From the NCBI RefSeq assembly GCF_001411555.2, contig NC_049905.1:4216001-4280000 (forward strand): a DNA stretch of 64,000 bases. Reading direction: 5' to 3'. Source of the stretch: Juglans regia (taxonomy: Eukaryota; Streptophyta; Magnoliopsida; Fagales; Juglandaceae). The translations under genes were made by a program, and so were the position numbers. Below the pieces are notes generated by a model. The model worked only from the letters and a program-made list of their open reading frames with translations. It had not been told where the DNA came from and did not search any database. Shown here in pieces: positions 35,973 to 48,961 of this stretch (the stretch's first letter is position 1; each line of letters begins with the position of its first letter).

Positions 35973-36400
35973 CTCCTGCTCAACTCCAACTAGCAAGCAT
36001 ATCTTTTTATTCGTTCTGCACTTTTATTCTTTTCCCAAGAGCATCAAAACCCCTGTTTTTCTTTCAAATCAGCGCCCTCACAAAAATTGGTACCTCCAGA
36101 TTAAAAAAATAGAATAAAATAACACAAACCCAGATTCGAGTCAAACGGGAATGCAACATCATTAGGTCTTGGTGGGAAAATCAAAACCGAGCAAACCAAT
36201 TATTGAAAAATACCATACAAATGCGAATACATAAATAAAAATCTTTAAAAAAGAAAAGAAAAGAAAACAACAAATTAGCCCTAACCCTAGATATTAACTT
36301 AGAGAAAAATGAGATGGGAACGAACCTGATGCTAGTGGTATGTAGCGGTCCTGGGCGCTGCTGCTGCTGCTGCTGCGAGAGCTGGGGATAATAATTGTAA
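35973..36400 (-). other. NERD 5' UTR with a leader intron
   Basis: An acceptor TTGCTAG ends at 35990, and 17 nt of leader precede the ATG at 35972. A donor CATCAG/GTTCG lies at 36326/36325. The upstream leader exon (about 36,326-36,400) contains a short (CAG)n run on the coding strand (36,360-36,378). The leader intron is therefore about 335 bp. The transcription start is not determined. Confidence 0.5.
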
Positions 36401-36419
36401 TGATAGGTATAATTATAGT

Positions 36420-37185
36420 ATAAATATTACGTTTTTTTTTTTTTAAAGAATGTAATTTATTATTAAAAAATTAATTTTTTTATAAAGATCTCTTATTTTT
36501 TTTATTTTTTTAAATATGCAACGCTTACATATTTTTGGACTACAAATGTCATTTCTTTTAATGAAAAGAAAAATGCTACTTCCACATAATTATTCTATAG
36601 AATACCTCTATCGAGTGATGTGGCTACCTCCATGTGGAAAAAAAAGTTTTTCTTGCTAGTTGAGATCTCCTCTACCGAACTCTCATCTCTTATTTCGATT
36701 GATTTCTCCATTTGAAACCGTAGCCTCTTGCAAGAGGCCAAATCCGCTCGCCGTCCCTCAGCACAACCTACCACCCTAAATCCTCTCGTCGTCCCTTAGC
36801 TCTCATTCGGTAAGCCGAACTCATCTCTCATTTCTCAGTTTTGAAACCCTAAGCTTCTTGTTGAATCCTCGTTGTCCCTCAGCGCAATCTACCACCCCGA
36901 GTCCTAAAGCAATACCGTTGCTCACCTCCATCCCTCCGTCGTGGCTTGGGTTCCTCTCTTTCTCCCTCAACCTATTTCGCCCCATAGATCTTGTTGTTGC
37001 TCGCCTCCATCTCTCCCTACCTTGTAATTTGAAACCCTAAAACCGAACCCTCTCTTCATTTGAAACCATGAAACCTCCATCCCTCCCGTCGCCACTTGCA
37101 TGTGATGTTGAAAGAATAGCTTGTATGTGTTGTTCAAATGTACTATTCTTGTTTGATATATATATATTCATTTTGATAATTGCAG
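36420..37185. repeat. Spacer between NERD and MATE relic, with diverged repeat units
   Basis: Words such as TTGAAACC(CTAA), GTCCCTCAGC and CAATCTACCACCC recur between 36,705 and 37,060, suggesting a diverged tandem duplication of about 130-150 bp. I see no intact gene. An open stretch at 37,068-37,185 has no recognised domain, though it precedes the MATE relic. Confidence 0.4.
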
Positions 37186-37830
37186 CCTTGAGTGGTGGTC
37201 TTTTGAGCTTCTTATATTACTTTCTGGACTTCTACCAAATCCACAACTTGAAACTTTTGTGCTTTCGATATGGTGAGTTTTCATGGAGTATTGCATATCA
37301 AAAGCACTTTTGATTTTTGTAGAATTTCTAATCTTTATGCACAACTAATACATGTTCCTCATAAACCCCTCGCTTCAATGCTTGGAAATCTTATTGTCAA
37401 CTTCTCTTTGGATAGCCTCACAACCATCTCAATCTTGTATGCAATACCATATGGACTTGGTGCTGCGGCAAGGTTTGATCAATCACACATAAGCTATTTA
37501 TTAGTGCATGTTATAGGTGTCTATTGTAGTTTAAATTGCACAAATAATAATTTTTCTTGTTTTTGGTTTAGCACCAGAGTTTCAAATTAACTAGGAGCAG
37601 GGAACCCCATAAGTTGCTCGTGTTGCTCTCTTTGTTGTGTTGTTTCTTGCAATCATAAAGACAAGTATAGTAAGCACAACCGTTATTGCCAACTGACATG
37701 TTTTTTGTTACACTTTCAGCAATGTGAAAGAAGTTGTAGACCATGTAACAACCATAGCTCTTTTAATTTCTTTGTCAATTATACTGGATAGCTTACAAGG
37801 GGTACTCTCAGGTTGAAAACCTCTCTTTTC
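37186..37830 (+). pseudogene. MATE/DTX efflux transporter relic (three exon pieces)
   Basis: The first piece follows ATTGCAG and reads [20 protein letters not shown], then LETFVLSIW, ending at donor ATG/GTGAG near 37,271. The second (about 37,405-37,472) reads SLTTISILYAIPYGLGAAA with donor AAG/GTTTG. The third (from about 37,572 after GGTTTAG) reads STRVSN, a stop, then LGAGNP. These are conserved central blocks of plant MATE (DTX) antiporters, which export organic cations and secondary metabolites. The TAA stands where the family has Glu (VSNELGAGNP), and frame is lost soon after. N- and C-terminal parts are missing. Introns are retained, so this is a fragment of a genomic copy, not a retrocopy. 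Confidence 0.75.
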
Positions 37831-39549
37831 TGTGTGACCAGGAAAAAATAACCGATATGGTATAACTAAGGCCTTTTGCAAAAACATTTTATTTTTCTTA
37901 AGAAAACCAGCTTTCTTTTCTTATTAGAGAGAACCATCTTATTGATTCCAAAGCATTATCAAAATCGAGATCACTGCAATAATCCCTATTTAGGAGTGTT
38001 GAAAGTGTTTGATCAAATGATCTGTCAATAGTAATAAATAGTAATGAAAAAATAGTGAATAATTTGTAAATAGTAGTGAACTATTTATGAATAATATTGA
38101 ATAATATACTTCACTTACCAAACACAGTCATAGGATTTTACGCATTTATATTTTCATTTCTTGGATTTTCAATTTCATTAAGTTGATTCTTGGATTTGAC
38201 TACTTTTCCAAGTTAAAACATCCGTCAGATTTTCATTAATAAATTTAGCAAAAATACAACGTGGCATTCCACATTTTCAAAAAATATTAAAAAAATGCTT
38301 AAGTTTTTCTAAAACATAAAATTAAAAAAAAAAAAGAGAAAAAATTAAAAAATAAATACAAAAAACTAAGAAAAGAAATCTAACAAAATATATAGTTTTG
38401 AAAATTAACAATTTGAAAAACACAAAATAATTTGAAAACAAATATGAGGGCAACGTGAGTTCGTTGCCCCCAGTTCTTAGTATAATTTTTTTTTTTTAAA
38501 TGAATTTAGATTTTTATGTAATTTCAATGTTTTAAACTATTTTATTATTTGTAGTCACTTAGCATTCAACATAAATTCTTAAAAGTTAGCTCAAGTGATA
38601 AATGTCTTGGTTTTGATAGTATGTCTCCTAAAAAACTTACGGTTTGAATCTTCTTGGGTGTCAACAATCTTTATAGACTATCAAACTGAGAGATTTCTCC
38701 ATTGAATTATTTGAGTTGTACTTGAGAAAAATTCATTGTCGAGAGCCTGCGCACCTCCAGAATTAGTTAGGATTCTGTTTTCAAACACCCGGTGCCAATA
38801 AAAAAAATTCAAGCATTCAAACACAGTGGCATGCCATGTTGGATTCTATTAGATTATTCAACAGAAATTTGATTGAGAGATCTAATTGATAAAATTGTAA
38901 TATTCAAAGAGTAAATTAGTAAAATTAAAAGCCCAATGAGTAAATAGGGAATTGTTTAAAATCATGGACTGTTTTGATATTTGACCCAAAAATAGTATCA
39001 TGTTCTTAACCTAGGAGGGTCGGTGACGGCAAGAATGGTGGGCTTAAAAAAATAAAAACAGAAGCCAAACTGTAATTTCTGATTTATACTCTTTCTTAGA
39101 TGCAATCAAAACACCAACACCACATGCACATAAACAATTTTACCAAAAGGATGAAGACGCCGTCGTTGAGGTTGCCGTAGAGTCTGTAACTATGATTTAT
39201 GCAAGCTTTTAAATCATGGAAAATACAAGTCATAATGATAATACATTAGAAATAGAGTTCGATTAATTCAGCCAGGGCATAATACATCATCACATCATCT
39301 GGTCACACAATTGGCATTCAATTTTTATTATCAGTTAAATCCATTCCAAAGTCATCAAGCACGATCCTACTAATAAGAAAAATAAATCCTCAACATTAAT
39401 ATAAAGCATTTATCCCTACCAAAAGGAGTTCCAAATCCTCTTCTTGGAATCTATTAAATTTCAACCTTCAATTTCTCCAAAACTAGACGACTTGTCCTTG
39501 AGGTAAAAGCATAAAAATATAGAAAATCCTAGAGCATGATCAACATCCA
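37831..39549. other. AT-rich spacer
   Basis: No gene seen. About 37,990-38,120 contains AATAGTAATAAATAGTAATG-like repeats that look like a MITE remnant, and 38,270-38,420 is A-rich. Confidence 0.5.
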
Positions 39550-42181
39550 TCAAAACCTCCTCAGATAACGATCCATAAACCTGCCAGAAGGGCACTCATA
39601 TGCCAGATGCCCCCGTCCACCATAGTTGTGACAGATCATCATGGGGCCCATGCAATCCCTGCTCATATGACCTAGCTGCTGGCAGTTCTTGCATACAACA
39701 TCGCAGTAACCGCCGTTACAAACACCACCACTGCACTCTCCGATAACATTGGATTTTGGGCACTGTCTAGCCATATGTCTAGCTAAATTACACAAGTTTG
39801 CAGATTGGCTCGTTTGGACAATCCCATGCCAAGTGACCTATCTTCCTACAATTGTTACACGCATTCTCATTTGTACAGTCAACTGCAATGTGGCCCTACT
39901 TATAACAGTTGTTGCACAACCTCAAGTCCCCAGGTGGTAGTGCGGGAGCCGTGCACCCTCTAGCACAATGCCCTGCCTTACCATAAGTGTGACAGATGCC
40001 CTCATTTGGACAATTGCTGGCCATGTGGCCAGGTTCTCGACAGTTCTAACATAGTGACTTTGTACTGCATTCTGAAGCAATTTGCCTGAACATAATCATA
40101 TGCCAATATTGAATGGAAAGTCCCATTAAAATAAATGAAAAACATAAGAAATGCTATCAACACCATTGGAAGAGGCATATAAGGTCCTGCTCTCGTTTAG
40201 CTAGAAAAAATGAAAGTCTTAAGAAGTCAAAGCTCCACTTCTGGACCATCCAAACCATGCAAAAATTTATGTTTTCATCCTTTGAGGATCCCATTATTTT
40301 GCACTGAGATTGGTCTAAGCTTAAGGTAAATATAATCATATGTAGGTTGGGTCTGCAGCAAATTAGAAAAGTTAGGAAAATCTTAATGACTGAGCTTTTT
40401 TTCTTACACACCACAACCTTGTTAGTGCCTAGGGTCACCCCCTTCCTTTTCAGACACTAACGATACAATAGACATAAGACACAAAAGGGAAGTGATAGTG
40501 TTGGCTGCAATTGACGAGAGGGTGTCGAGCCAAAAGTCTCCATTGTTTATTAAGTTGATGAGGGAGAGGTAGATGTGAAAATGAAGTGGAACGGAGGCAG
40601 AGATAAGGTGGCAGAGACAACATTCTGATGGGTGTGGTGAAAAAAATTTGTTACTGGTACCACAATCAAGGCAACTCTATGTTTGCATCATAAATTGATT
40701 GACGCCACTGTTATGCAGTGACAGTGGCATTGGTTTAAGGGTGAGAATGGAGCAAATAATGTGTTGATAAAGATAATGAAAAATTGAGTAATTTTAGAAG
40801 TAGCACTAGAACCTCAACACAGTGCATGGGATGGAATAACTACTCGTTAGTAGTGGTTATGATAAGGTAAGATTTTGGTTTACGGTAGTTATGGAGGCTG
40901 TAATAGCAACTGCAGAAATGTGGTTAAATTGTAGGTGGAGGTGACATTGTGAGATGTGGTGAAAAAGTCAAAATTACAGATATAAGGATTTGCACTTTTG
41001 AACTAAAAGCATAAACTGGCTAATCTATATTCTATGACATACACTTTGGGAAGTCTTTAAAAACTAAGTGAGACAATGAAAAGAGCAACACCTTTAAGTA
41101 TGTACACGCAATTTAATTTCGATGAACATGTGTTCTAATTAGAAAACACTGTAAAAAAAAGTTTTCTCACTCAGACAGGCCACAATTATGACAAATTGCC
41201 ACATTAGGGCATTCTCTAGCAAAATGACTTGGACGTTTGCAATTCTTACAAAGATTGTCGCGGCTGGAAGCAAAACCAAATAAAGTAAACATTATGCTGA
41301 AAATAATGGATGGTAAATTCTACTTCCAATATCAAATTTCTATCACTTTCTTTCATTTTTGAAAAAAAAAAAAGAATTTAGCAAAGCATGACATCATAAA
41401 TAAATACTGATTTCAGAAAAAAAGAAGCCCACGGAATATTAATCTATTAGTGTGTTCTTAGTGAGAGTAAGAACAAAATTGCCTCGGGCCCATGGTGGTG
41501 GGGGTGGAGAGAGAGAGGGGCCAATAGATGACAAAAATTTACATCAATTTTAAATGTGCCAAAAGTTTTAACCTCTAAAAGGTCAAAAGTGACCCCTATC
41601 CTTTTCCCTATATAAAGAAATTGATCAACTACAAACCATAAAAATTCCAGATAACAAGTTAGTATCCTAAACAAGTTATTGTCAAAATAACCAATACATT
41701 ATCAAATAACAATGTCCAAAAATACTGCATTCAAAAAATAAAATTACATCACTCAAACATTGAATATATGTAAAGAAAAAAGTGACAAAGACATATAATC
41801 ATACATTAAAAATCATTGTTTACAGAGCACAAATTTTTGGGAGAAAGGGGAGGAAGGCTTTCTACCGCTTAGATTACCTTATAATATTTCCAAATAATAG
41901 TGCTAAAAACAAAGCAAATCCAAAAATCAGTCTTCCTTAGCACAAATAGGATGATGATTACATCCAGAGACTATCTCTAGTGAAACATAAGAGTTTACTT
42001 TTCCCACCCTAGTCCACATCTTATGCAAATAAATAAATAATATATAATCAGAAAACCTGAAACCCCGACAATGATCTCTTTTGTAAGGTGCATCGCGATA
42101 GGAATAGCGATCAGAACAGATCTTATGATCCAATGGGCTTCGGCTCCTGCTCCTGCTCCTGCTCCCACTGCCTGAATTCAT
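39550..42181 (-). pseudogene. Decayed CCHC zinc-knuckle (GIS2/CNBP-like) gene with SR N-terminus
   Basis: Three exons: 42181-42057, 41263-41171 and 40085-39550. The first encodes MNSGSGSRSRSRSRSPLDHK and a Tyr/Arg-rich stretch. The others encode a series of CCHC knuckles such as CKNCKRPSHFARECP and CNNCRKIGHLAWDCP. Plant relatives are single-stranded nucleic-acid binding proteins with seven or eight knuckles. Lesions: TAG after KSLC where Trp is expected, TAG after NNCYK where Gln is expected, and a frameshift near 39,790. Knuckle cysteines are changed to Tyr (CHTYGKAGH, CHNYGGRGH). The final stretch from 39,795 is open in a shifted frame. Introns are kept. A candidate 5' UTR exon ends at donor ACCAG/GTATC at 43,295. 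Confidence 0.8.
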
Positions 42182-42574
42182 TTTTAATATTCTCCTCAAC
42201 AACAACCACCACTGATATGAAAAAACGCAACTAGCACAACACCACACAGCCGTTGCCTTCCCCCTGTCCAAATAACAACCACACATCCAAGATCATTTCC
42301 ATGTCCCCAAAACAAACCACCTACTTTCATCTTCAAAATAGATAACACCAAACCCCAACAGCAAACATATAATTTTCAACCAGCAACCATCTCATATCAC
42401 AACCCCAACAGCTATATCAATGTATGCAGCACTCAGACATTGATAACTCAGTTCCACAACCACACCCTTCAATGGAAATTTAAGCATCCCTTGCAAACAG
42501 TCAACAACCCTAATTCAACACTAGGAATATAGATCAACTAGATTCAGATCCAGCTTCTTTCTTCTTCTTCTTCT

Positions 42575-42672
42575 TCTTTTTTTATACTTAATAGGTAAAT
42601 TTTATTTATACGAATGAAATAGGCATCGCCCATGTACACATGAAATATACAAAAGAACACCTAAATACATTC
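42575..42672 (-). mobile_element. LINE 3' tail
   Basis: TTTTTTTATACTTAATAGG, TTTTATTTATACGAATG and GGCATCGCCCATGTACAC on the plus strand match the reverse complement of the LINE 3' family found repeatedly in NERD. It lies in the leader intron of the CCHC pseudogene. The remainder of 42,182-43,860 has no gene apart from the likely leader exon ending at 43,295. Confidence 0.55.
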
Positions 42673-43861
42673 TCTAGGGTCGATATATTTAAGCATAATG
42701 ATTGAAAACCAAAGCAATAATGTGTGTACAAAAAAATTCTGAAGCTCTGCCATTGTGTGCTCCCTATTTTCAAAGCACCGCTTATTCTTTTCAGATCTAT
42801 ATACTTATGAAATCATCTAAACCAGATGAAGATCGTACAAGCAATGGATAAGAGAAAAATGGAGAAAAGATTAAGAGGGTGGGACAAATTCATTATTTGA
42901 CACAAGGGAGATCATTTTCAAACAAATACATCACCATGGTTTTGGTTTTGAAAAACTGGACCATTGAGGAAAAAGTTAGAGGTCAAGATTAGCCATAACA
43001 AAGTATAATTTCAAATAATACATTGAAAGCAAAGGGAAACGAGGATAATAATACTTGAACTGGAAATCATAAACAAATAAAGAACTCCCAAATTCCACGA
43101 CCCACAACTACCATCAGACAGGAACACAACACTAGAACCCAATTTCCAACCACACAACAGATCAACCACAACAACAACAAACAACATCCAATCTCAAACA
43201 CATCATATACCTAAGCAAGAAAAATAAAAAATACATGCAAGAATTTACCAAAATGAGGAAAAAAACATTGAAGGAACAAAATGAAAATTGATACCTGGTA
43301 AAGAAAAGAGCTCACTGAGATAATAGAGAGTAGAGACCTTCAGCTAAATGAGATGTCCGTCTTCGAGGACAGGATAAGAGCAAGATGGTCGGCATGACGT
43401 TGCCGTGAATGGTTGGTTTCGTATGGCCAGGGATTGGCTCTTTTAGCCTCTAAATTAGGGTTTGTGAACTTGTGAGCGAACATATCGGAGCTTCAGTTTG
43501 GGAGCTGGGCCTTGGGTTTTTTTTTTTTTTTTAATTCTAATGAAGTTGGCTCGTGAGTGTCATTTAATGGGATTTCTTTTTATTTTCTATTTAATTTAGA
43601 AAGTTTAATTATTTTTTTTCTGTTTTTTAATTCTTTTATAATTACATGAAATACAATTTATCAGATGATAGGAACATAACCTCAAATGTCACCTCAAAAT
43701 AAATAATAACTCTCCTTACACGAATAAGTATGAAATGTAAAAAAAAACACATACTTACATTCATTACTAAGTATTCATATAAGATAATACAGCCACTTTA
43801 ACACAGTTATGTATCTCTTTTATATCAACTCTTACAAAATTACTCAATAAAGCATCATTTG

Positions 43862-44065
43862 CTAATGATAGTTTGAATAGTGAGATAAGATGAAATGAAA
43901 TAGTTTTAGATGAGCGAATAAAATATTATTAGAATATTATTTTTTTAATATTATTGTTATTTTGATATTTGAAAATGTTGAATTGTTTATTATATTCTGT
44001 GTAGAAATTTGAAAAAGTTGTAATGATGAGATGAGATGAGTTGAGATGGTTTCTGTATTCAAATG
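43862..44065. repeat. MITE-like repeat with GAGATGAGATGAG ends
   Basis: GAATAGTGAGATAAGATG near 43,875 and GATGAGATGAGATGAGTTGAGATGG near 44,030 flank an AT-rich core with ATATTATTTTTTTAATATT. This is a short non-coding element of a kind I associate with walnut-family genomes; that association is from memory. Confidence 0.4.
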
Positions 44066-44181
44066 AGTTGCCACTTGATTGAAATCCCTCGACATATTGT
44101 ATCTTCCAAGCAGCTGGGCCTCTTGTGAATAACGTAATGTCCTTCACCATATGTCCATAGTTAAATTTTCCTCCACTTTAT

Positions 44182-44753
44182 TCACAACATCAACTCTATT
44201 TTTGCATCATCTCCCAAAATAACATTATACAGTCCCAAATTCCTACAAAGCAAATAAGTATTTAGTGTTGCCCTTACTTCTGCTGCAATGGAATCTGTAG
44301 AAAACTCAACAAGTGCTCTCATTGTTGCCAACACTTCCCCTTCTGAATTTCTGATCACCACCCCAATCCCATCCTTTTGTGCTTCTTTTCCACAGCTACA
44401 TCCTAACTTGCCTTTATCCATGTAGATATTAGTGGCAACCAACATTGTTGCTTATATGAAGTGATACTATTAGGCTGCACCTTCTCAACTATGGCATTCT
44501 GAAACTCCTGCAAATGCATCATTGCTTGTGTAACTAATGCAGTAGGATGAAGAAAACACTTTTCATACATAACAGAATTTCACCTTAGCCATTTTTTTTC
44601 TCATAATATAGTTATCTCATCAAATTGTTGTTGGTCAACTTTGCTATTCATTTGCTCTAGCAGAGTTATAAAATTCCTCTCCCAACTTTCCATTTTCTAA
44701 ATGATTCGACTCCACACATCACCTACAATTACATAATTCCACAAAGTATGTAC
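44182..44753 (-). mobile_element. LINE remnant, RNase H part (left piece)
   Basis: Minus-strand reading from 44,753 gives a zf-RVT end and linker, then MLVATNIYMDKGKLGCSCG and IGVVIRNSEGEVLATM. IAAEVRATLNTYLLCRNLGL follows, which is an RNase H-like domain. It is broken by several stops. The piece continues on the far side of the copia element at 51,955. Confidence 0.7.
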
Positions 44754-45235
44754 TGTAAAAATACATGAAAATACATACTAGAAATCAGAATCTAAGATAG
44801 CAATGCTGAAAACGAAAATGGTGAAAATATACCTGCGGAAGCCATGTTTGCAGAATGCATATAGACAGATCTTCTCCTCCTTGCTCCTCACAAATTATCA
44901 GCTATCAATGGGGCAAGCCAATTGACATATGGAGAGGAGGAGGGACCTAGCCTCTTATAAATGAAAACTAATGGAGTCCACCCATTAAGGACTCAAATTA
45001 ATATGGGTCTATAAAAATTTCATAATCAAGACACTTGGTTTTCCAGGCCTACATACGTAATTATACCACAATATAAATAGGATATAATCCTATATTACTA
45101 AGGTGCAACAAACCCCAAATGATCACTCAACTTAGTGGGTTAAAACAAAATAGCATTGTGAGCTATATATATATGTCTAACCCGTTTTATAAAATGTGCA
45201 ATCAAATGAAGCCCATATTTAAAAATATTCTAACA
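44754..45235 (-). repeat. Copia 3' LTR
   Basis: 482 bp, starts TGTAAAAATAC and ends ATTCTAACA on the plus strand, preceded by the TGTAC target copy. Confidence 0.95.
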
Positions 45236-45815
45236 CTCTCCCACTTGGGCAAACATTGATTGCTATAAAATAAAACTTGTTTTAAAAAATTAAAAAAAAA
45301 ATGACTTTCGGGTTAGACTACATAAGTGGCCACACAAATACATAGCTCAAATGATAGCACCTTAGAAAACACGATCCGGTCCAACAAGAATATCAACATC
45401 GAATATGGAAATCGTTACACCACTTAAACGATGTAAGACCACTCCACAGCTACAAATGCTAATATCCTTATCGACATGGATCTCCATCATCCGACCAATG
45501 TGGTAGTATGTAGTATGAACTTAGCACCAATGTGATCAAAAGCTGTGATAATTCATATCAGTCCTCATAATGCTTCAAAATGAAGCCATGTCTCTAAAAG
45601 AGACTCATCTTATGTCTTTTGCCCATATATCTCGAGATCATAATGATATTATAATAAAAGACATAAGCCAAATGCATGCACAAAAAACTTAGTGTATGAA
45701 TAGGGGAGATTTATTATTATTGGAAAGGGGCTGCACCCTAAAACAAATGGGTTACCTACGTACCCTGTAAAGGGATCAAGCCAAAACGTAGTTCTTTTTA
45801 CATAAGTAACTCCCA

Positions 45816-47096
45816 CTAACCAAAAACATCAAAAGTTTCCACAATACCCATATTAGTAACATGTGTTTTAAAAACTTTAGGAGCGAGTCTCTTAGTCAAA
45901 GGATCTGCAATCATCGCCTCTGTATTAATATGCTCTATCTTTGTCTGCCCTTCTTTAATTCTATCTCTGACCACCAAATACTTGATGTCAATGTGCTTGA
46001 ATCCACTAGAACTTTTATTATTCTTTGAAAAGAATACCGCTGCATTATTTTCACAATAAATAGTAATTGGCCTCGAGATGGAATCAACAACTTTTAGTTC
46101 AGAAATAAAGTTCCTTAACCAAACAGCTTGGATAGTAGCTCCATAACACGCCACAAATTCAGCTTGCATAGTAGAAGATGCCACCAGAGTTTGCTTAACA
46201 CTCTTCCAAGAAATAGCACCCCCAGCTAGCATAAAAACATAACCTAAGATCGATTTCAAATCATCTTGACATCCAGCAAAATCAGAATCTGAGTAGCCTA
46301 CCACCTCAAGGTGATTTGAACGCTGGAATGTGAGCATGTAACCTTCAGTTTTCTTCAAGTATCTCATAACTTTCTTAGCTGCTTTCCAATGCTCTTGTCC
46401 TGGATTCGACTGAAACCTGCTAAGAACACTAACTGCATAGGCAATATCTGGTCTAGTGCAAACTTGAGCATACATCAAACTCCCCACAGCACTAGCATAT
46501 GGTATGTTCTTTACAGATTCTCTTTCAAGTTCATTCTTGGGACATTGAGTTTTGTTGAACTTATCTCCTTTTATGATTGGTACATCACCAGGTGCACAGT
46601 TATGCATTTCAAATCTTTGCAGTACACGCCGTATATAAGCTTTCTGAGAAAGCCCCAACAAACCACGAGCTCTATCACGACATATTTCAATGCCAAGCAC
46701 AAAAGAAGCTTCTCCCAGATCTTTCATCTCAAAATTAGCAGATAACATTTTCTTTGTTTCATGAAGTAGTCCCAAGTCACTGCTGGCAAGCAAAATGTCA
46801 TCTACGTACAGAATAAGAAAAATAAAGTTTCTCCCACTGGTCTTGCGATATATACACTGGTCCACTGTATTTTCAACAAAACCAAGCGAAGTTACAACCT
46901 CATCAAATTTCAAATACCACTGTCGAGACACTTGCTTCAGGCCATATAAGGATTTATTTAACTTACAAACCAAGTTTTCTTTTCCCTTCTCAACAAAACC
47001 TTCAGATTGTCTCATATAAACTTTTTCATAAAGATCTCCATTCAAAAATACTGTCTTTACATCCATTTGATGAAGCTCCAAATCATAGTGTGCCAC
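45816..47096 (-). pseudogene. Copia reverse transcriptase C-terminal part and RNase H
   Basis: The stretch reads HQMDVKTVFLNGDLYEKVYM, LYVDDILLASSD (the catalytic DD), then MKDLGEASFVLGIEI and the RNase H blocks YSDSDFAGCQDD, ADPLTKR and CENNAAVFF. It is open for 426 codons to a stop at 45,816. It is separated from the upstream pol part by a frame change near 47,170, where about a dozen residues around the usual VAKG motif are missing. The stretch beginning DYNETFSPVS lies in this frame. Confidence 0.9.
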
Positions 47097-47830
47097 GAGT
47101 GCCGGGATAATTCTAAAAGAATCTCTAGACGAAACTGGTGAAAATGTTTCATTATAGTCAATCTTGCCTTCTTTCGTTCAACATTCCCTTTCGAGTCTAA
47201 TTTACTTTTGAAAATCCATTTGTTGTCAATAGCTTTAGCATCTGGAGGAAGTTCAACAAGTTCCCAGACTCTATTCTTTTCCATAGAATTCATTTCATCT
47301 TCCATAGCACTTAACCACTTATCTGACTCAGAACATGTCAAGGCTTGCTTAAAAGTAACATGATCAATTACATGCCCAATATTAAAATCACTTTCTAACA
47401 AATAGACAATATAATCATTAGGCAATGCTGACCTTCTTTCTCTTTGAGATCTTCTGACTTGTGGCTCAGAAACTGACTCTACCATTGTTGGAATTTCTTC
47501 TTGTTGTTCAGGTTCTTCACTAACAATCTCAATTTGCGGAGAAACAGCTCTTTCCTGTACAACAGGAACTGGAATAACAATTGGATTAGGATCATCAAAT
47601 AACTCCTTCAATACAGAACTCCTACTGACACCAACATCATTTTCCAAAAATTTTGCAGTAATGGACTCAACAATTCTGGTGCCACGATTAGGACAATAGA
47701 ACTTATATCTTTTTGATCTATCTGAGTACCCAATAAAATAACCAGGAGTAGATTTTGGGTCTAGTTTCTTTTCAAGAGGATTATAAATCCTAACATCAGC
47801 TGGACATCCCCAAACTCTGAAATGAGCCAA
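47057..47830 (-). pseudogene. Copia integrase C-terminus and start of reverse transcriptase
   Basis: The stretch reads AHFRVWGCPADVRI and PGYFIGYSDRSKRYKFYCP (integrase C-terminal region), then an acidic linker and WLSAMEDEMNSMEKNRVWEL (start of RT). It is cut off from the preceding ORF by a TAG at 47,849 and from the following by the deletion near 47,170. Confidence 0.85.
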
Positions 47831-47848
47831 ACTTGGCTTACGGCCTGT

Positions 47849-48946
47849 CTACAATTCAAAAGGGGTTTTTGAAACAGCTTTACTGGGAACCCTGTTTAAA
47901 ATGTACATAGTAGTTTTCAAAGCTTCACCCCATAGATATTCTGGCAAATTTGTTCTGCTCATCATACTCCTAACCATGTCCTTTAGAGTCCGATTTCGTC
48001 TTTCAGAGACACCATTCTGCTCGGGTGTTCCTGACATAGTGTATTGAGGCACTATTCCACACCCTTGTAAAAAATTTGCAAAATCGCCCATATTTTGACC
48101 AGACTCATCATACTTGCCATAATACTCGCCGCCTCGGTCAGATCTTACAACTTTAATACTTTTCCCACATTGATTTTCTACTTCCATTTTGAATATCTTA
48201 AATTTCTCAAGAGCTAGAGATTTGTCATTAATCAGGTAAACATATTCATAGCGTGAGAAATTATCAATGAAAGTTATGAAGTACTTATTCCCACATATGG
48301 TAGAAGATAAAGGTCCACTAATGTCGGCATGTATTAATTCCAAAATACCGTCACTCCTAGTAGAACCCTTTCTTGTGGATTTAGTCAGCTTTTCTCTTAT
48401 ACAGTCCACACATGTGTTAAAATCTGTTAAATCAAGAGAGGGAAGTATTTCAACTTTTACCAATCTCTCCATTCTTTCCTTTGAAATATGTCCTAATCTC
48501 TTATGCCATAATATAGAAGATGATTCACGGATTAAAGACCTTTTCTTCGCTACATTGGTAACACAAGAGATTTCACCAAAAGAAGCCAAAGTCATTCTAT
48601 ATAAACCATCACACAAAAGACCATTTCCAACCAAACGAGAATCATAGAACAATTCAACTTTTCCATTGCCAAACTTAAAAGAAAAACCAGATTCATCAAG
48701 TTTTGATATAGAAATCAAATTTCGTCTCATTGACGGTACAAAAATTGTGTTCTCCAAAACAAGAGAAAAACCAGACTCCAAAGACAACTTTACTACTCCT
48801 ATAAACTCGACTTTCACTTGAACTCCATTCCCAACGCATAAGTTTACTTCATTCTCACTTTGCCTCTGTTTGCTTACGAACCCCTGCAAGGAATTCACAA
48901 TATGAATACTTGCACCTGAGTCTATCCACCAAGAATTTAAAGGCAC
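47849..48946 (-). pseudogene. Copia protease and integrase
   Basis: It starts with [12 protein letters not shown], the protease DSGA active site, followed by the GAG-pre-integrase block ([12 protein letters not shown] with C-x2-C) and the integrase core. The core has D in IHADISGP, D in FIDNFSR and E in [13 protein letters not shown]. It ends at a TAG in place of the Trp expected after PFEL. Confidence 0.9.
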
Positions 48947-48961
48947 ATCTACTAAAGAAGA

